Below, piece by piece: positions 7,441 through 15,334 of a DNA stretch of 64,000 bases; position 1 is the first letter of the stretch, and each line of letters begins with the position of its first letter. Source of the DNA: Lacihabitans sp. CCS-44 (lineage in GTDB: Bacteria; Bacteroidota; Bacteroidia; Cytophagales; Spirosomataceae); the NCBI RefSeq assembly GCF_024343735.1, contig NZ_RJUE01000059.1, positions 1 to 64,000 of the forward strand. The letters run 5' to 3'. The notes beneath the pieces are model-generated. The model had not been told where the DNA came from and did not search any database. It saw only the letters and a list, made by a program, of their open reading frames with translations. Position numbers and translations under genes: made by a program.

Positions 7441-9528
7441 TCAATACTCAAAAACCACTGCTTCGTAATTTTCAAGCTTGGCCACGGTAAAGGCTAATTC
7501 ACCATTCTTTACCGAGAATGATATGGGCTTCTTGCTTGTTAGATAAAATGCTTTTTTGGGAATTCTTTCTGACTTTATGGAGACCTGAATTTGATGAACT
7601 GGCAGAGGTTCAAAGAAGGTATTTCCGCTAAAACCTGTAATATTGATGAGGTGCAGTATTTTGCCATCAACTGCATTTTTGTTGTTTTCGGTGTTGTATT
7701 TAAATTCCTTTAGAATCATTTCCACCCTTGGATGGACACTGGCTTTGAGTTCTTCAAAAACCTGATTGTTTAGATATTGTATAATATCGAGCAGAATACT
7801 CTTGTTTTGCTCATAGCCATGTAGATAGTACAATTTACCAAGATTCAGGGGTAAAATAACGTTTTTAGAAGTTCCGAAATCTTTCACAGACATGCCAAAA
7901 TAACCCAAAGGATCGTGTCCACCGATTAATTCTGGAGGACCAGGTCTACCTTTGGCCAATATAGATAAATAGTTGGTATTTGCTTTCTCAAAATCGTACT
8001 GGGCCAAATTAAACTTCCAATGAATCATCGACTGGCCTTTGAGTCTGCCAAATAGATTTGGATTGTCGATTTTGAGATAATTGCCTGTTCCGTCCAATTC
8101 TTTTTTGATGACTTCAGCACCAAAAAGACTTTTGAGAGCTTGGGCGTTGTCAGAAAAGCTATTGTTAGTGGCAATGAGGTTTACGCCATCTTTGGATACA
8201 TTTTGAAGCAATTTTATGGCATTTTCACTCAAATAAGTTATGTCTGGAAAAATTACAATTTTGTATTTTTTTAATCGCTCGGCATGTCTCTCTATTTGGG
8301 TATCTTCTATGATATCAAACTGTAAATGAGCCTCTTTGAGCATCAACATAATACCTCGGTATTCTTGCATTTTATTTCCCGAAGGCCATGCTCCCGGGGC
8401 AATGAGAGCTATTTTGGCCTGACTTTGGTATTTTCCGTAAAACTTCTCATTGGCCTTATGAAAACCATACACTTTTTTGTAAACCTCAAAATTCCGCTCG
8501 TCTTCGTAGCCTCGCATATCGCCCATCATACTCATATCTAAGCCCGAGCCGTTGGCAATATTTTCCCAAAGTCTGATTTCGACCTCCTCAGGCTCCACGG
8601 CATTGTACCTGCTTTGAAACGAAATCTGCTGGATACTGGCATTGCTGATGATGTGGTCGGGGTATGTGTTTGTTGCATTACCTACATTGTCAGATGCAGA
8701 ATAAGGCCAATAAGGCAGGCTATTCGACTGCGACTCGTGCCTAATGATATCTACAAATTTTTCAGCATAGGTACAAATGGCGATGTTCTTGTTTTTAGAC
8801 TTTACCAAATGATACAGTTTTTCTTGCCAAGCCTCGGTAGTGTGTTTTTTAAATTCCTCGTATTTTCTAAAAACCGAATCCTCTTTGTTCTCCACCAAAG
8901 GCAAGTTCAGTCCCGAATAGGCCAAGAAAGCCTTTTTATCATATTCATTTTGGTCGATCCCCTGATACAAATTCTCATAGGGATTGCGGGTCTGATAGCC
9001 GGGCATATTCTGAAATATACCATCAATTGGAAACATCTCGATAACTTCCATGATGATTTTGAACGCCTCCTCCTGCATATATGGGGCATTGATGGAAACT
9101 ACATATTTGTCGGTATTGATCATTCGTTCGCCCTTTGGGGAGATGTAAAACCAATCGGGATGCTTATCAAAAATAGTCTTGTCAGCCCGACTGAAATCAA
9201 ACCTCACCATCACTTTTATATTGTTTTGGTGGCATTTCTGAACAATTTCACCCAATACACCCGGACGCATGTAAGGATTGATGAAATGATTTTCCAATTT
9301 GGAAGGATAAAAAGCCATGATACCGCCAGCATTGATAATCAACGTATTGGCCGAATATTTCAGCAAATCCTCCACTATTTCGTTGGGCTGAATGGTCTTG
9401 GCTTCGTAGTCTGGCAGATTCAGTTGAATCACCCGGAGATTGTTTCGTTTCCACCATTCGTCTTGAGCGAAAATGTTTGAAACGAATACAAAGCAAAATA
9501 CAACCAACAAGGAAATTTTGGTAGGCAT
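7441..9528 (-). CDS. Secreted putative glycoside hydrolase (GHL6/alpha-amylase-superfamily-like)
   Basis: 695 aa with a signal peptide (residues 1-21, cleavage after IFAQ). The N-terminal 350 residues read as a TIM barrel: NTLIINAGG, VMVRFDF, FPIDGIFQN and a SMMGDMRG segment lie at strand ends, as in hypothetical glycosyl hydrolase 6 (PF14871) and related families. Around residues 375-560 comes a Rossmann-like domain (ALIAPGAWPSGN, IVIFPDITYL) resembling the trimerisation domain of GH42 beta-galactosidases, then a beta-rich C-terminus. Substrate unknown and catalytic residues not assignable with confidence. The ATG at 9528 is directly followed by the signal peptide. No terminator was seen between it and the convergent esterase gene. 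Confidence 0.7.
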   Translation of the reverse strand: MPTKISLLVVFCFVFVSNIFAQDEWWKRNNLRVIQLNLPDYEAKTIQPNEIVEDLLKYSANTLIINAGGIMAFYPSKLENHFINPYMRPGVLGEIVQKCHQNNIKVMVRFDFSRADKTIFDKHPDWFYISPKGERMINTDKYVVSINAPYMQEEAFKIIMEVIEMFPIDGIFQNMPGYQTRNPYENLYQGIDQNEYDKKAFLAYSGLNLPLVENKEDSVFRKYEEFKKHTTEAWQEKLYHLVKSKNKNIAICTYAEKFVDIIRHESQSNSLPYWPYSASDNVGNATNTYPDHIISNASIQQISFQSRYNAVEPEEVEIRLWENIANGSGLDMSMMGDMRGYEDERNFEVYKKVYGFHKANEKFYGKYQSQAKIALIAPGAWPSGNKMQEYRGIMLMLKEAHLQFDIIEDTQIERHAERLKKYKIVIFPDITYLSENAIKLLQNVSKDGVNLIATNNSFSDNAQALKSLFGAEVIKKELDGTGNYLKIDNPNLFGRLKGQSMIHWKFNLAQYDFEKANTNYLSILAKGRPGPPELIGGHDPLGYFGMSVKDFGTSKNVILPLNLGKLYYLHGYEQNKSILLDIIQYLNNQVFEELKASVHPRVEMILKEFKYNTENNKNAVDGKILHLINITGFSGNTFFEPLPVHQIQVSIKSERIPKKAFYLTSKKPISFSVKNGELAFTVAKLENYEAVVFEY

Positions 9529-9715
9529 GAGTTTTATTGAATAAATGTTGGGTAAAAATAGGGATTTAGATTTTTAAAAAAGAGCATTTGGGCTCAAAGA
9601 AAATAAGGTTGGTTGCATGCGAGAAGGTGGTGATTTATTTTTTTGTAATCAAAATATCATTTTTCGGGTAAACTGAAACCAAATATTTCCATAAAACATA
9701 ATCTAAATATAATGT

Positions 9716-9963
9716 GACCCCGCTGGGGTCGAAATGCTTTTACCTCCTTCTTTTCTAATATAATGCGACCCCGCTGGGGTCGAAATGCATGTTACCCTCT
9801 TTGCTAATATAGTGCGACCCCGCTGGGGTCGAAATACATATTTATCATAACCATCTCACATAATCTGACCTCGCTGAGGTCAAATGGCAAAAAAATGACC
9901 GCAGAGCGGTCAGATTTTGTTTGCAAAATATTGTTAATCAGATTCTTCGACCTCAGAGAGGTC
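9716..9963. repeat. Cluster of six perfect 15-bp palindromes
   Basis: Perfect 6-3-6 hairpins at 9716-9730, 9767-9781 and 9816-9830 (all GACCCCGCTGGGGTC), 9867-9881 (GACCTCGCTGAGGTC), 9897-9911 (GACCGCAGAGCGGTC) and 9949-9963 (GACCTCAGAGAGGTC). The start-to-start distances are 51, 49, 51, 30 and 52. Copies 1-4 share the flanks ATAAT upstream and mostly AAAT downstream; copies 5-6 show the same flanks on the other strand, so they are inverted. They lie between the upstream end of the glycoside hydrolase gene and the 3' end of gltX. The rest of the 458-base gap holds no gene. Confidence 0.9.
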
Positions 9964-9986
9964 GGATTATGCATGAGCAGTGTTTC

Positions 9987-11480
9987 TCATAAAACTTCCA
10001 ATGCCTTAATTATCCTTGAAATAGACTTTTCTTTGCCCAATATCTCTATGGTCAACATCAAATCTGGTCCTTTGCCTTCTCCAGTTAAGGCCAAACGCAA
10101 GGCTTGCATTATCTTCCCTGGCTTGATGCCTTCGGCTTCTAATCCTGCAAAAAGAGCATCATGAATAGCTGTTGAATTGAAATCAGAAACACTTTCTAAT
10201 ATTTTAGCAACTACTGGCATAGCTGATTTTGCCATATCGTCCCATTTTTTCTGGGCGATTTCTTGGTCGTACTCTTTGATTTCGTTGAATAAATATGGCA
10301 CTTCAGCTATCATTTCTTTGCTGAAAGTCACACGCTCTTTCATCAATTTCACGATTTTTTCTGATAACGAAGAATCGTTTAAAGTAGCGTTCAACTCTTC
10401 CGCCAACAAAGCATCGTCTTTTTGACGAAGGTACATTTGGTTATACCATTTGGCTTTATTTACATCAAATCTCGCTCCTCCTTTATGGATGTTGTTGATA
10501 TCAAAAGCCGCAATCAGCTCTTCCAAAGTCATGATTTCTTGCTCTGTTCCTGGGTTCCAGCCCAAAAATGCCAAGAAATTCACTACCGCATCTGCATAAT
10601 AGCCATCTTCTCTGAATCCTCTTGAAATATCTCCCGTAGTTTTGTCTTTCCACTCTAACGGAAACACGGGAAAATCGCCTAAAACACCATCTCTTTTACT
10701 CAATTTACCATTTCCTTCTGGCTTCAACAACAAAGGCAAGTGGGCAAACTCTGGCGGATTCCAACCAAATGCTTTGTAAAGCAAAACATGCAATGGAGCC
10801 GATGGCAACCACTCTTCTCCACGAATCACATGGGTGATTTCCATCAAATGGTCGTCAACAATATTGGCCAAATGATAAGTAGGCATACCGTCAGATTTTA
10901 TTAAAATCTTATCATCAATGGTAGACGAATGTACCACCACCCAATCTCTCACGATATCTTTAAACCTGATTTCTTCTTTCAAAGGCACCTTCAAGCGTAT
11001 CACATGAGGCTCCCCATTTTGTAATTTGGCCGCAACTTCATCCGCAGACAAGGTCAATGAGTTTTTCATTTGCATCCTCGTAACGGCATTGTAAGAAATA
11101 TTATCCACTTTGGCTTCTTCCAAAGTTTTTCTCAGCTCATCCAATTCTTCGGAGGTATCAAAGGCATAATAGGCTTTTCCAGCATCTACCAATTGTTGAG
11201 CATATTTGCTATAAATTTCTTTTCTTTCTGACTGTTTGTAAGGCCCAAATGCTCCGCCTTGTTGTACCCCTTCATCTATCTTTATACCTACCCATGCCAA
11301 TGCTTCTTGAATATATTCTTCAGCTCCTTCTACGAAACGGGTTTGGTCGGTATCTTCTATTCTCAAAATCATGGTTCCACCCATTTTTTTGGCAAAAAGA
11401 TAGTTGTAAAGAGCGGTGCGAACACCACCAATATGTAAAGGTCCTGTGGGACTTGGAGCAAATCTTACTCTAACACTCAT
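9987..11480 (-). CDS. gltX: Glutamyl-tRNA synthetase
   Basis: Class I aminoacyl-tRNA synthetase charging tRNA-Glu; 497 aa, the normal size. The HIGH signature is HIGG (16-19) after the APSPTGPL segment and the KMSKS loop is KLSKR (259-263). The C-terminal anticodon-binding region is intact (GKIMQALRLALTGEGKGPDL). The HVIRGEEWLPSAPLHVLLYKA segment is typical of GltX/GlnRS. ATG at 11480. It is followed by the palindrome cluster, which may act at the 3' end of its mRNA. A CAAAAATA on the plus strand at 11503-11510 (TATTTTTG on the coding strand) may be its -7 element, but I see no matching -33 box. Confidence 0.97.
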   Translation of the reverse strand: MSVRVRFAPSPTGPLHIGGVRTALYNYLFAKKMGGTMILRIEDTDQTRFVEGAEEYIQEALAWVGIKIDEGVQQGGAFGPYKQSERKEIYSKYAQQLVDAGKAYYAFDTSEELDELRKTLEEAKVDNISYNAVTRMQMKNSLTLSADEVAAKLQNGEPHVIRLKVPLKEEIRFKDIVRDWVVVHSSTIDDKILIKSDGMPTYHLANIVDDHLMEITHVIRGEEWLPSAPLHVLLYKAFGWNPPEFAHLPLLLKPEGNGKLSKRDGVLGDFPVFPLEWKDKTTGDISRGFREDGYYADAVVNFLAFLGWNPGTEQEIMTLEELIAAFDINNIHKGGARFDVNKAKWYNQMYLRQKDDALLAEELNATLNDSSLSEKIVKLMKERVTFSKEMIAEVPYLFNEIKEYDQEIAQKKWDDMAKSAMPVVAKILESVSDFNSTAIHDALFAGLEAEGIKPGKIMQALRLALTGEGKGPDLMLTIEILGKEKSISRIIKALEVL

Positions 11481-11542
11481 AAATAAAAATTAAATTGGGA
11501 TGCAAAAATAGGAAGCTATGGGGTAAAAACACCCGAAAACTG

Positions 11543-12313
11543 TCATTTTTCTTTTTTTATGACCAAAAATATGGAACTACCGAAAGGTGATTTTTCCAGG
11601 ATTTTACTCTCAAATTTACAGATATTGTAAAACAGATTATTCATAAACTCAGATGGCATTTCTACGTCTGACTTTATATTTTGTAAATCAACCAAATTGA
11701 GTTTCAATTTGAGTTTTTGTACCAAACGAACCACCAAAATCAAAGGCGAAAGAAATAGAGACCAATAATGATGATTTACGATTGAAGCGTTTTTTGTTCT
11801 GGACAAATAAGCTTTGAAATCTTTCAAAACAAAACGTTTTTTACTTCCAACGGCTATATCGTGGGTACCTCTGAAAACCTCAAAAGCATTGTTGTTGGTT
11901 ATGAAAACTCCGTTTGGCTTTAAAATATCGACTATTGAAGAAATAGTTTTCTCGATAATTAAATCATCGAATTGGTAAAGGACATCATCAGATACAATTA
12001 TATCAAAAGACTCTTTTTCAAAAACTCCTTGAAGATGGGTTATGTCTAATTTTTGAACATCCAGTCCGCGGCTTTTTGAAAACCCTACGGCATCATCGTT
12101 AAAATCTAAGCCTTTTATATTCTGATAACCAGTACTTTGTAGTTTCAAAAGCAAACCACCAGTACCGCAACCCGCATCTAAAATTTTGATTTGTTTGTTG
12201 CCTTTCGAGAAAGAATTTATCTCCGAGATTACTTTTTCATGAAGAATTTTATACCACCAAAGTTTTTCTTCTGTCTCGAACATGGAGCGGTATTCTTCGC
12301 TATTGATGAGCAT
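11543..12313 (-). CDS. Class I SAM-dependent methyltransferase
   Basis: 256 aa. Motif I is LDAGCGTGGLLLKL (around residues 46-59), the acidic residue ending strand 2 is in GLDFND, and FDIIVSDDVLYQF gives the post-motif strand, all typical of the Methyltransf_11/25 fold. The C-terminal third is basic with a hydrophobic patch (SLFLSPLILVVRLV), which might touch membrane or a lipid-like substrate. The substrate is unknown. It starts two bases after the cysE stop, so the two are almost certainly co-transcribed with cysE first. Confidence 0.85.
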   Translation of the reverse strand: MLINSEEYRSMFETEEKLWWYKILHEKVISEINSFSKGNKQIKILDAGCGTGGLLLKLQSTGYQNIKGLDFNDDAVGFSKSRGLDVQKLDITHLQGVFEKESFDIIVSDDVLYQFDDLIIEKTISSIVDILKPNGVFITNNNAFEVFRGTHDIAVGSKKRFVLKDFKAYLSRTKNASIVNHHYWSLFLSPLILVVRLVQKLKLKLNLVDLQNIKSDVEMPSEFMNNLFYNICKFESKILEKSPFGSSIFLVIKKEK

Positions 12314-12315
12314 AT

Positions 12316-13125
12316 TTATACCGCTTCGTTCTCAACTACTTTGATTTCTGGCTTGTGATAAACCGTAGAATTAGCAGGCACTGACTTGGTCAACCAAACG
12401 TTACCTCCGATTACACTATTCTCACCAATTGTAGTATTTCCACCCAAAATAGTAGCTCCAGAATAAATCACAACATTGTCTTTAACTGTAGGGTGACGTT
12501 TCGTGTTGGCCAATGCTTTGTCCACGCTCAACGCTCCCAAAGTTACGCCTTGGTATATTTTCACATGGTTGCCTATGATACAAGTTTCACCGATAACCAC
12601 GCCCGTACCGTGATCTATAAAGAAATATTCGCCAATTTCGGCTCCTGGGTGAATGTCAATTCCTGTTCGAGAATGAGCAAATTCTGTAAGGATTCTTGGT
12701 ATAAGATTCACCTCTAATTTGTGCAGTAAATTCGCCAAACGATAGATTGAAATAGCATAAAAACCTGGATAAGCCCTCACGATTTCGAACTTACTTTTGG
12801 CGGCAGGGTCACCTTCCAATATGGCATCCACATCGGTATTCAACAGTCTAAATAATTCAGGAATTGAATTATTGAAGACATTTACTTTTTCGTTTATGTT
12901 GCAATTTTTGCATTGATCGGTAGTTTCTAAAAGGTGCTTGAGCTCGTTTCCGAGGTTCCAAAACTCACCCTCTATTTCGTCCACACTCCTAAAAAACTCC
13001 TTGGCTTGCTCGGGATAGAGCAATCGAATCACTTTAATGGCCCAAGAAGAAATATCTTTGGTAGAAGGCACAGCCTCAGTATTCTGGTGTTTCTCGTAAA
13101 TGCGTTTTAAAAAAGACTGATCCAT
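12316..13125 (-). CDS. cysE: Serine O-acetyltransferase
   Basis: Makes O-acetylserine from serine and acetyl-CoA, the substrate for cysteine synthase; cysM lies at 36642. 269 aa. An N-terminal helical domain is followed by the left-handed beta helix of hexapeptide repeats (HPGAEIGEYFFIDHGTG, VVIGETCIIGNHVKIYQG, NVVIYSGATILGGNTTIGE). His in the DIHPGAEIG and FIDHGTG segments matches the catalytic region of the family. The N-terminal CNI segment (CKNCNI) resembles the EpsC/CysE-type proteins of Bacteroidota. First gene of a two-gene unit with the methyltransferase. Confidence 0.92.
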   Translation of the reverse strand: MDQSFLKRIYEKHQNTEAVPSTKDISSWAIKVIRLLYPEQAKEFFRSVDEIEGEFWNLGNELKHLLETTDQCKNCNINEKVNVFNNSIPELFRLLNTDVDAILEGDPAAKSKFEIVRAYPGFYAISIYRLANLLHKLEVNLIPRILTEFAHSRTGIDIHPGAEIGEYFFIDHGTGVVIGETCIIGNHVKIYQGVTLGALSVDKALANTKRHPTVKDNVVIYSGATILGGNTTIGENSVIGGNVWLTKSVPANSTVYHKPEIKVVENEAV

Positions 13126-13196
13126 GAAAATTGTTTTTTATGCTAACAAGCGATAGGCTTGGCTGGTTCAAAAGTAATAACGCAAAAAGCTTACCA

Positions 13197-13760
13197 TTAG
13201 GTCAATCTACGCTGAATTAATGTCTGAATCAGAGAAAAAAGTTGATCGGGCTTGAGCGTTCGCCAGTTTTCTATCTGCAAAGTACCTCCATAATTGATAT
13301 AATAATCGAGGTGAAACCTTGAAAATTCTGTAAGAATAAAGTCTCGGAAATTCAAGGCCACTATCCAGCCATCTTCCACATCCTCAAACCATTCCTCGTA
13401 ATAATCGTCCTCGCCACCATGAAATTGAAATAGATTTTCGCCAATCAATATAAAATGCTTGATTCCTTGTTTCAGAAACACATCTACAATGTTCCTTTTG
13501 AGATACATTACATCATTGTGCAAAGTATCGTTCCATTCTCCAATGAGCTCAATCACAGCATATTTCAATGAATAATTGACCATCAAAACTTTCAAATAAA
13601 GCGTTTCTGAGCCTATTTCGTCCCAGTCGGGATGTAGATAATAACTGTAAACAGTGTTTCTGTATTGATTGATTTCGGGTTTCTCAAAAAACGGACTTTT
13701 AGCATCTTCATAAGGCAAATAATATTTTTGCCAATTATAAAAAGGTTCGATTTCGTGCAT
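13197..13760 (-). CDS. Conserved hypothetical protein, function unknown
   Basis: 187 aa, no signal peptide, rich in aromatic and acidic residues. It starts MHEIEPFYNWQKYYLPYEDA and has an acidic run GGEDDYYEEWFEDVEDGW in the middle. I recognise no catalytic motif. The composition, ATG start and stop-free length support a real gene. It is transcribed away from nuoD across a 53-base shared promoter region, so the two may be co-regulated. The C-terminal segment is basic (QTLIQRRLT). Confidence 0.7.
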   Translation of the reverse strand: MHEIEPFYNWQKYYLPYEDAKSPFFEKPEINQYRNTVYSYYLHPDWDEIGSETLYLKVLMVNYSLKYAVIELIGEWNDTLHNDVMYLKRNIVDVFLKQGIKHFILIGENLFQFHGGEDDYYEEWFEDVEDGWIVALNFRDFILTEFSRFHLDYYINYGGTLQIENWRTLKPDQLFSLIQTLIQRRLT

Positions 13761-13766
13761 TTTAAA

Positions 13767-13796
13767 CTTGAATCTAGATTTTTGTTTTTATTTTTG
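13767..13796 (+). promoter_or_regulatory. Promoter for nuoD
   Basis: CTTG (13767-13770), an 18-base spacer and TATTTTTG (13789-13796) fit the Bacteroidota promoter consensus; the ATG follows 17 bases later. Only 53 bases separate nuoD from the divergent gene. Confidence 0.5.
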
Positions 13797-13813
13797 AACC
13801 AGAAAAAATTTCG

Positions 13814-15028
13814 ATGCAAAAAATTCAATACAAATATAGAAGGGAAAACCTTAGTGAGTCTGAACCGACAAAATTTAATTATGAAAATCTTTCGTCGGAA
13901 GAAATGCTCATTAATCTTGGGCCGCAGCACCCTTCTACGCATGGTGTACTTAGAATTGAGGTAGTCACGGACGGCGAACTCATCAAAGAAGTGGTTCCGC
14001 ATTTGGGCTATTTGCACCGTTGTTTTGAGAAACACGCCGAATCTTTGCCTTTCAACCAAATCATACCGTTTGTAGATAGACTGGATTATGTAGCAGCCAT
14101 GAACTCTGAGCATGCCTATGTAATGGGTGTAGAGAAAATGCTTGGCATAGAAAATACCCTTCCGAAAAGAATAGAATATATCCGGGTTTTAGTGGCCGAA
14201 CTCAACAGAATCGCCTCACATTTTATAGCTATCGGTACTTATGCGTTGGACATTGGTGCTCAAACGCCTTTTTTATGGTTGATACGCGACAGAGAATCTA
14301 TCCAAAGATTATTGGAATGGGTTTCTGGAGCGAGAATGCTGTACAATTATATTTGGGTAGGAGGCCTATTCTATGATTTACCACTCGGATTTGAGGAAAA
14401 ATGCCTAGAATTCGTCAATTATGTTAAACCCAAACTCGAAGAACTCAAGCAGATTATTATTGATAACCACATCTTTATTAATCGTACGGCTGGTGTTGGG
14501 GTTTTACCGATGGATTTGGCCATAAACTACGGCTGTACTGGCCCCGTATTAAGAGGGTCGGGTTTAAAATATGATTTGAGACGCGTAGATGCCTATTCTG
14601 TTTATCCTGAGATTGAATTTGACATTCCAATCGGTGAAGGAAAAATGGGTAAAACGGGTGATTGTTGGGATAGAAATTACGTCAGATTGATGGAGTGCTG
14701 GGAATCTATCCGAATAATAGAACAATGTTTGGAAAAACTCACAAAAGAACACAAACGTACCAGAGACTTTGACCCTCAGGCTTTTGTACCAAAAAAAATA
14801 AGACCAGTAGAAATGGATTTCTATGCAAGGGCAGAAAATCCGAAAGGTGAATTGGGCTTTTTCTTCAGAACAAATGGCAAAACTGATGTACCAACTAGGG
14901 TAAAATGTAGGGCGTGTTCATTCAACAACCTCTCGGTTTTACCTGAAATATCAAAAGGCTGGATGATTGCTGACCTTGTGGCGATTATTGGTTCTCTGGA
15001 TTTTGTGATGGGTGAAGTAGATCGTTAA
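13814..15028 (+). CDS. nuoD: NADH-quinone oxidoreductase subunit D
   Basis: 49-kDa subunit of the peripheral arm of complex I, lining the quinone site; 404 aa. Family signatures: LGPQHPSTHGVLRI near residue 36, HLGYLHRCFEK, the CWESIRIIEQCLEKL helix, and the C-terminus ending GSLDFVMGEVDR. The start at 13814 adds about 30 residues before the conserved core (NLGPQHPSTHG), plausible for the family. Oddly, no other nuo gene is near: a divergent hypothetical gene is upstream and a convergent PspC gene overlaps its last four bases. In most bacteria nuoD sits inside a long nuo operon or is fused to nuoC. Confidence 0.95.
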   Translation: MQKIQYKYRRENLSESEPTKFNYENLSSEEMLINLGPQHPSTHGVLRIEVVTDGELIKEVVPHLGYLHRCFEKHAESLPFNQIIPFVDRLDYVAAMNSEHAYVMGVEKMLGIENTLPKRIEYIRVLVAELNRIASHFIAIGTYALDIGAQTPFLWLIRDRESIQRLLEWVSGARMLYNYIWVGGLFYDLPLGFEEKCLEFVNYVKPKLEELKQIIIDNHIFINRTAGVGVLPMDLAINYGCTGPVLRGSGLKYDLRRVDAYSVYPEIEFDIPIGEGKMGKTGDCWDRNYVRLMECWESIRIIEQCLEKLTKEHKRTRDFDPQAFVPKKIRPVEMDFYARAENPKGELGFFFRTNGKTDVPTRVKCRACSFNNLSVLPEISKGWMIADLVAIIGSLDFVMGEVDR

Positions 15029-15246
15029 ATCTCCCAGATGCTCGACTGTTTACTTCTTCTAAACTGATTTTTAATTTCCATCCAAAAAGCCAAAATCAAG
15101 TAGATAATTACTGGTGAACCTAGTGTAAAGAAAGAAGCGTAAATAAAGTACATTCTGATGCTTTTTGCTGAAAAATTCAACTTTTCACCTATCTTAGAAC
15201 AGACCCCAAAAAGATTATTTTCAAGTATGTATTTAAACTTATTCAT
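15025..15246 (-). CDS. PspC-domain membrane protein
   Basis: 73 aa. A basic, helical first part with LENNLFGVCSKIGEKLNFSAKSIRMYFIYASFF is the PspC domain (PF04024), followed by a membrane segment (TLGSPVIIYLILAFW) and a basic tail (NQFRRSKQSSIWEI). PspC proteins take part in envelope-stress responses; small stand-alone versions are common in Bacteroidota. The 3' end overlaps that of nuoD by four bases in convergent orientation. Confidence 0.8.
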   Translation of the reverse strand: MNKFKYILENNLFGVCSKIGEKLNFSAKSIRMYFIYASFFTLGSPVIIYLILAFWMEIKNQFRRSKQSSIWEI

Positions 15247-15334
15247 CAGGTTTTAATTTTATGTAAATGAGGCTATTGACCCAAATTTGAAAAAAAAATT
15301 TGATTTTTTCTAATTTTTAACCCAAAAAAGGTAG

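Noticed and set aside
8614-9480. A 288-codon open frame on the plus strand opposite the glycoside hydrolase gene
   Set aside because: It is antisense to a gene with a signal peptide and domain-like sequence; the translation is hydrophobic and Ile/Phe-rich without any motif.
9716-9963. CRISPR array
   Set aside because: The repeats are only 15 bp, differ from one another, change orientation and are not separated by uniform unique spacers; no cas gene is near.
9529-9986. tRNA or other RNA gene in the gap before gltX
   Set aside because: Only the short palindromes fold; no cloverleaf or known RNA pattern is present.
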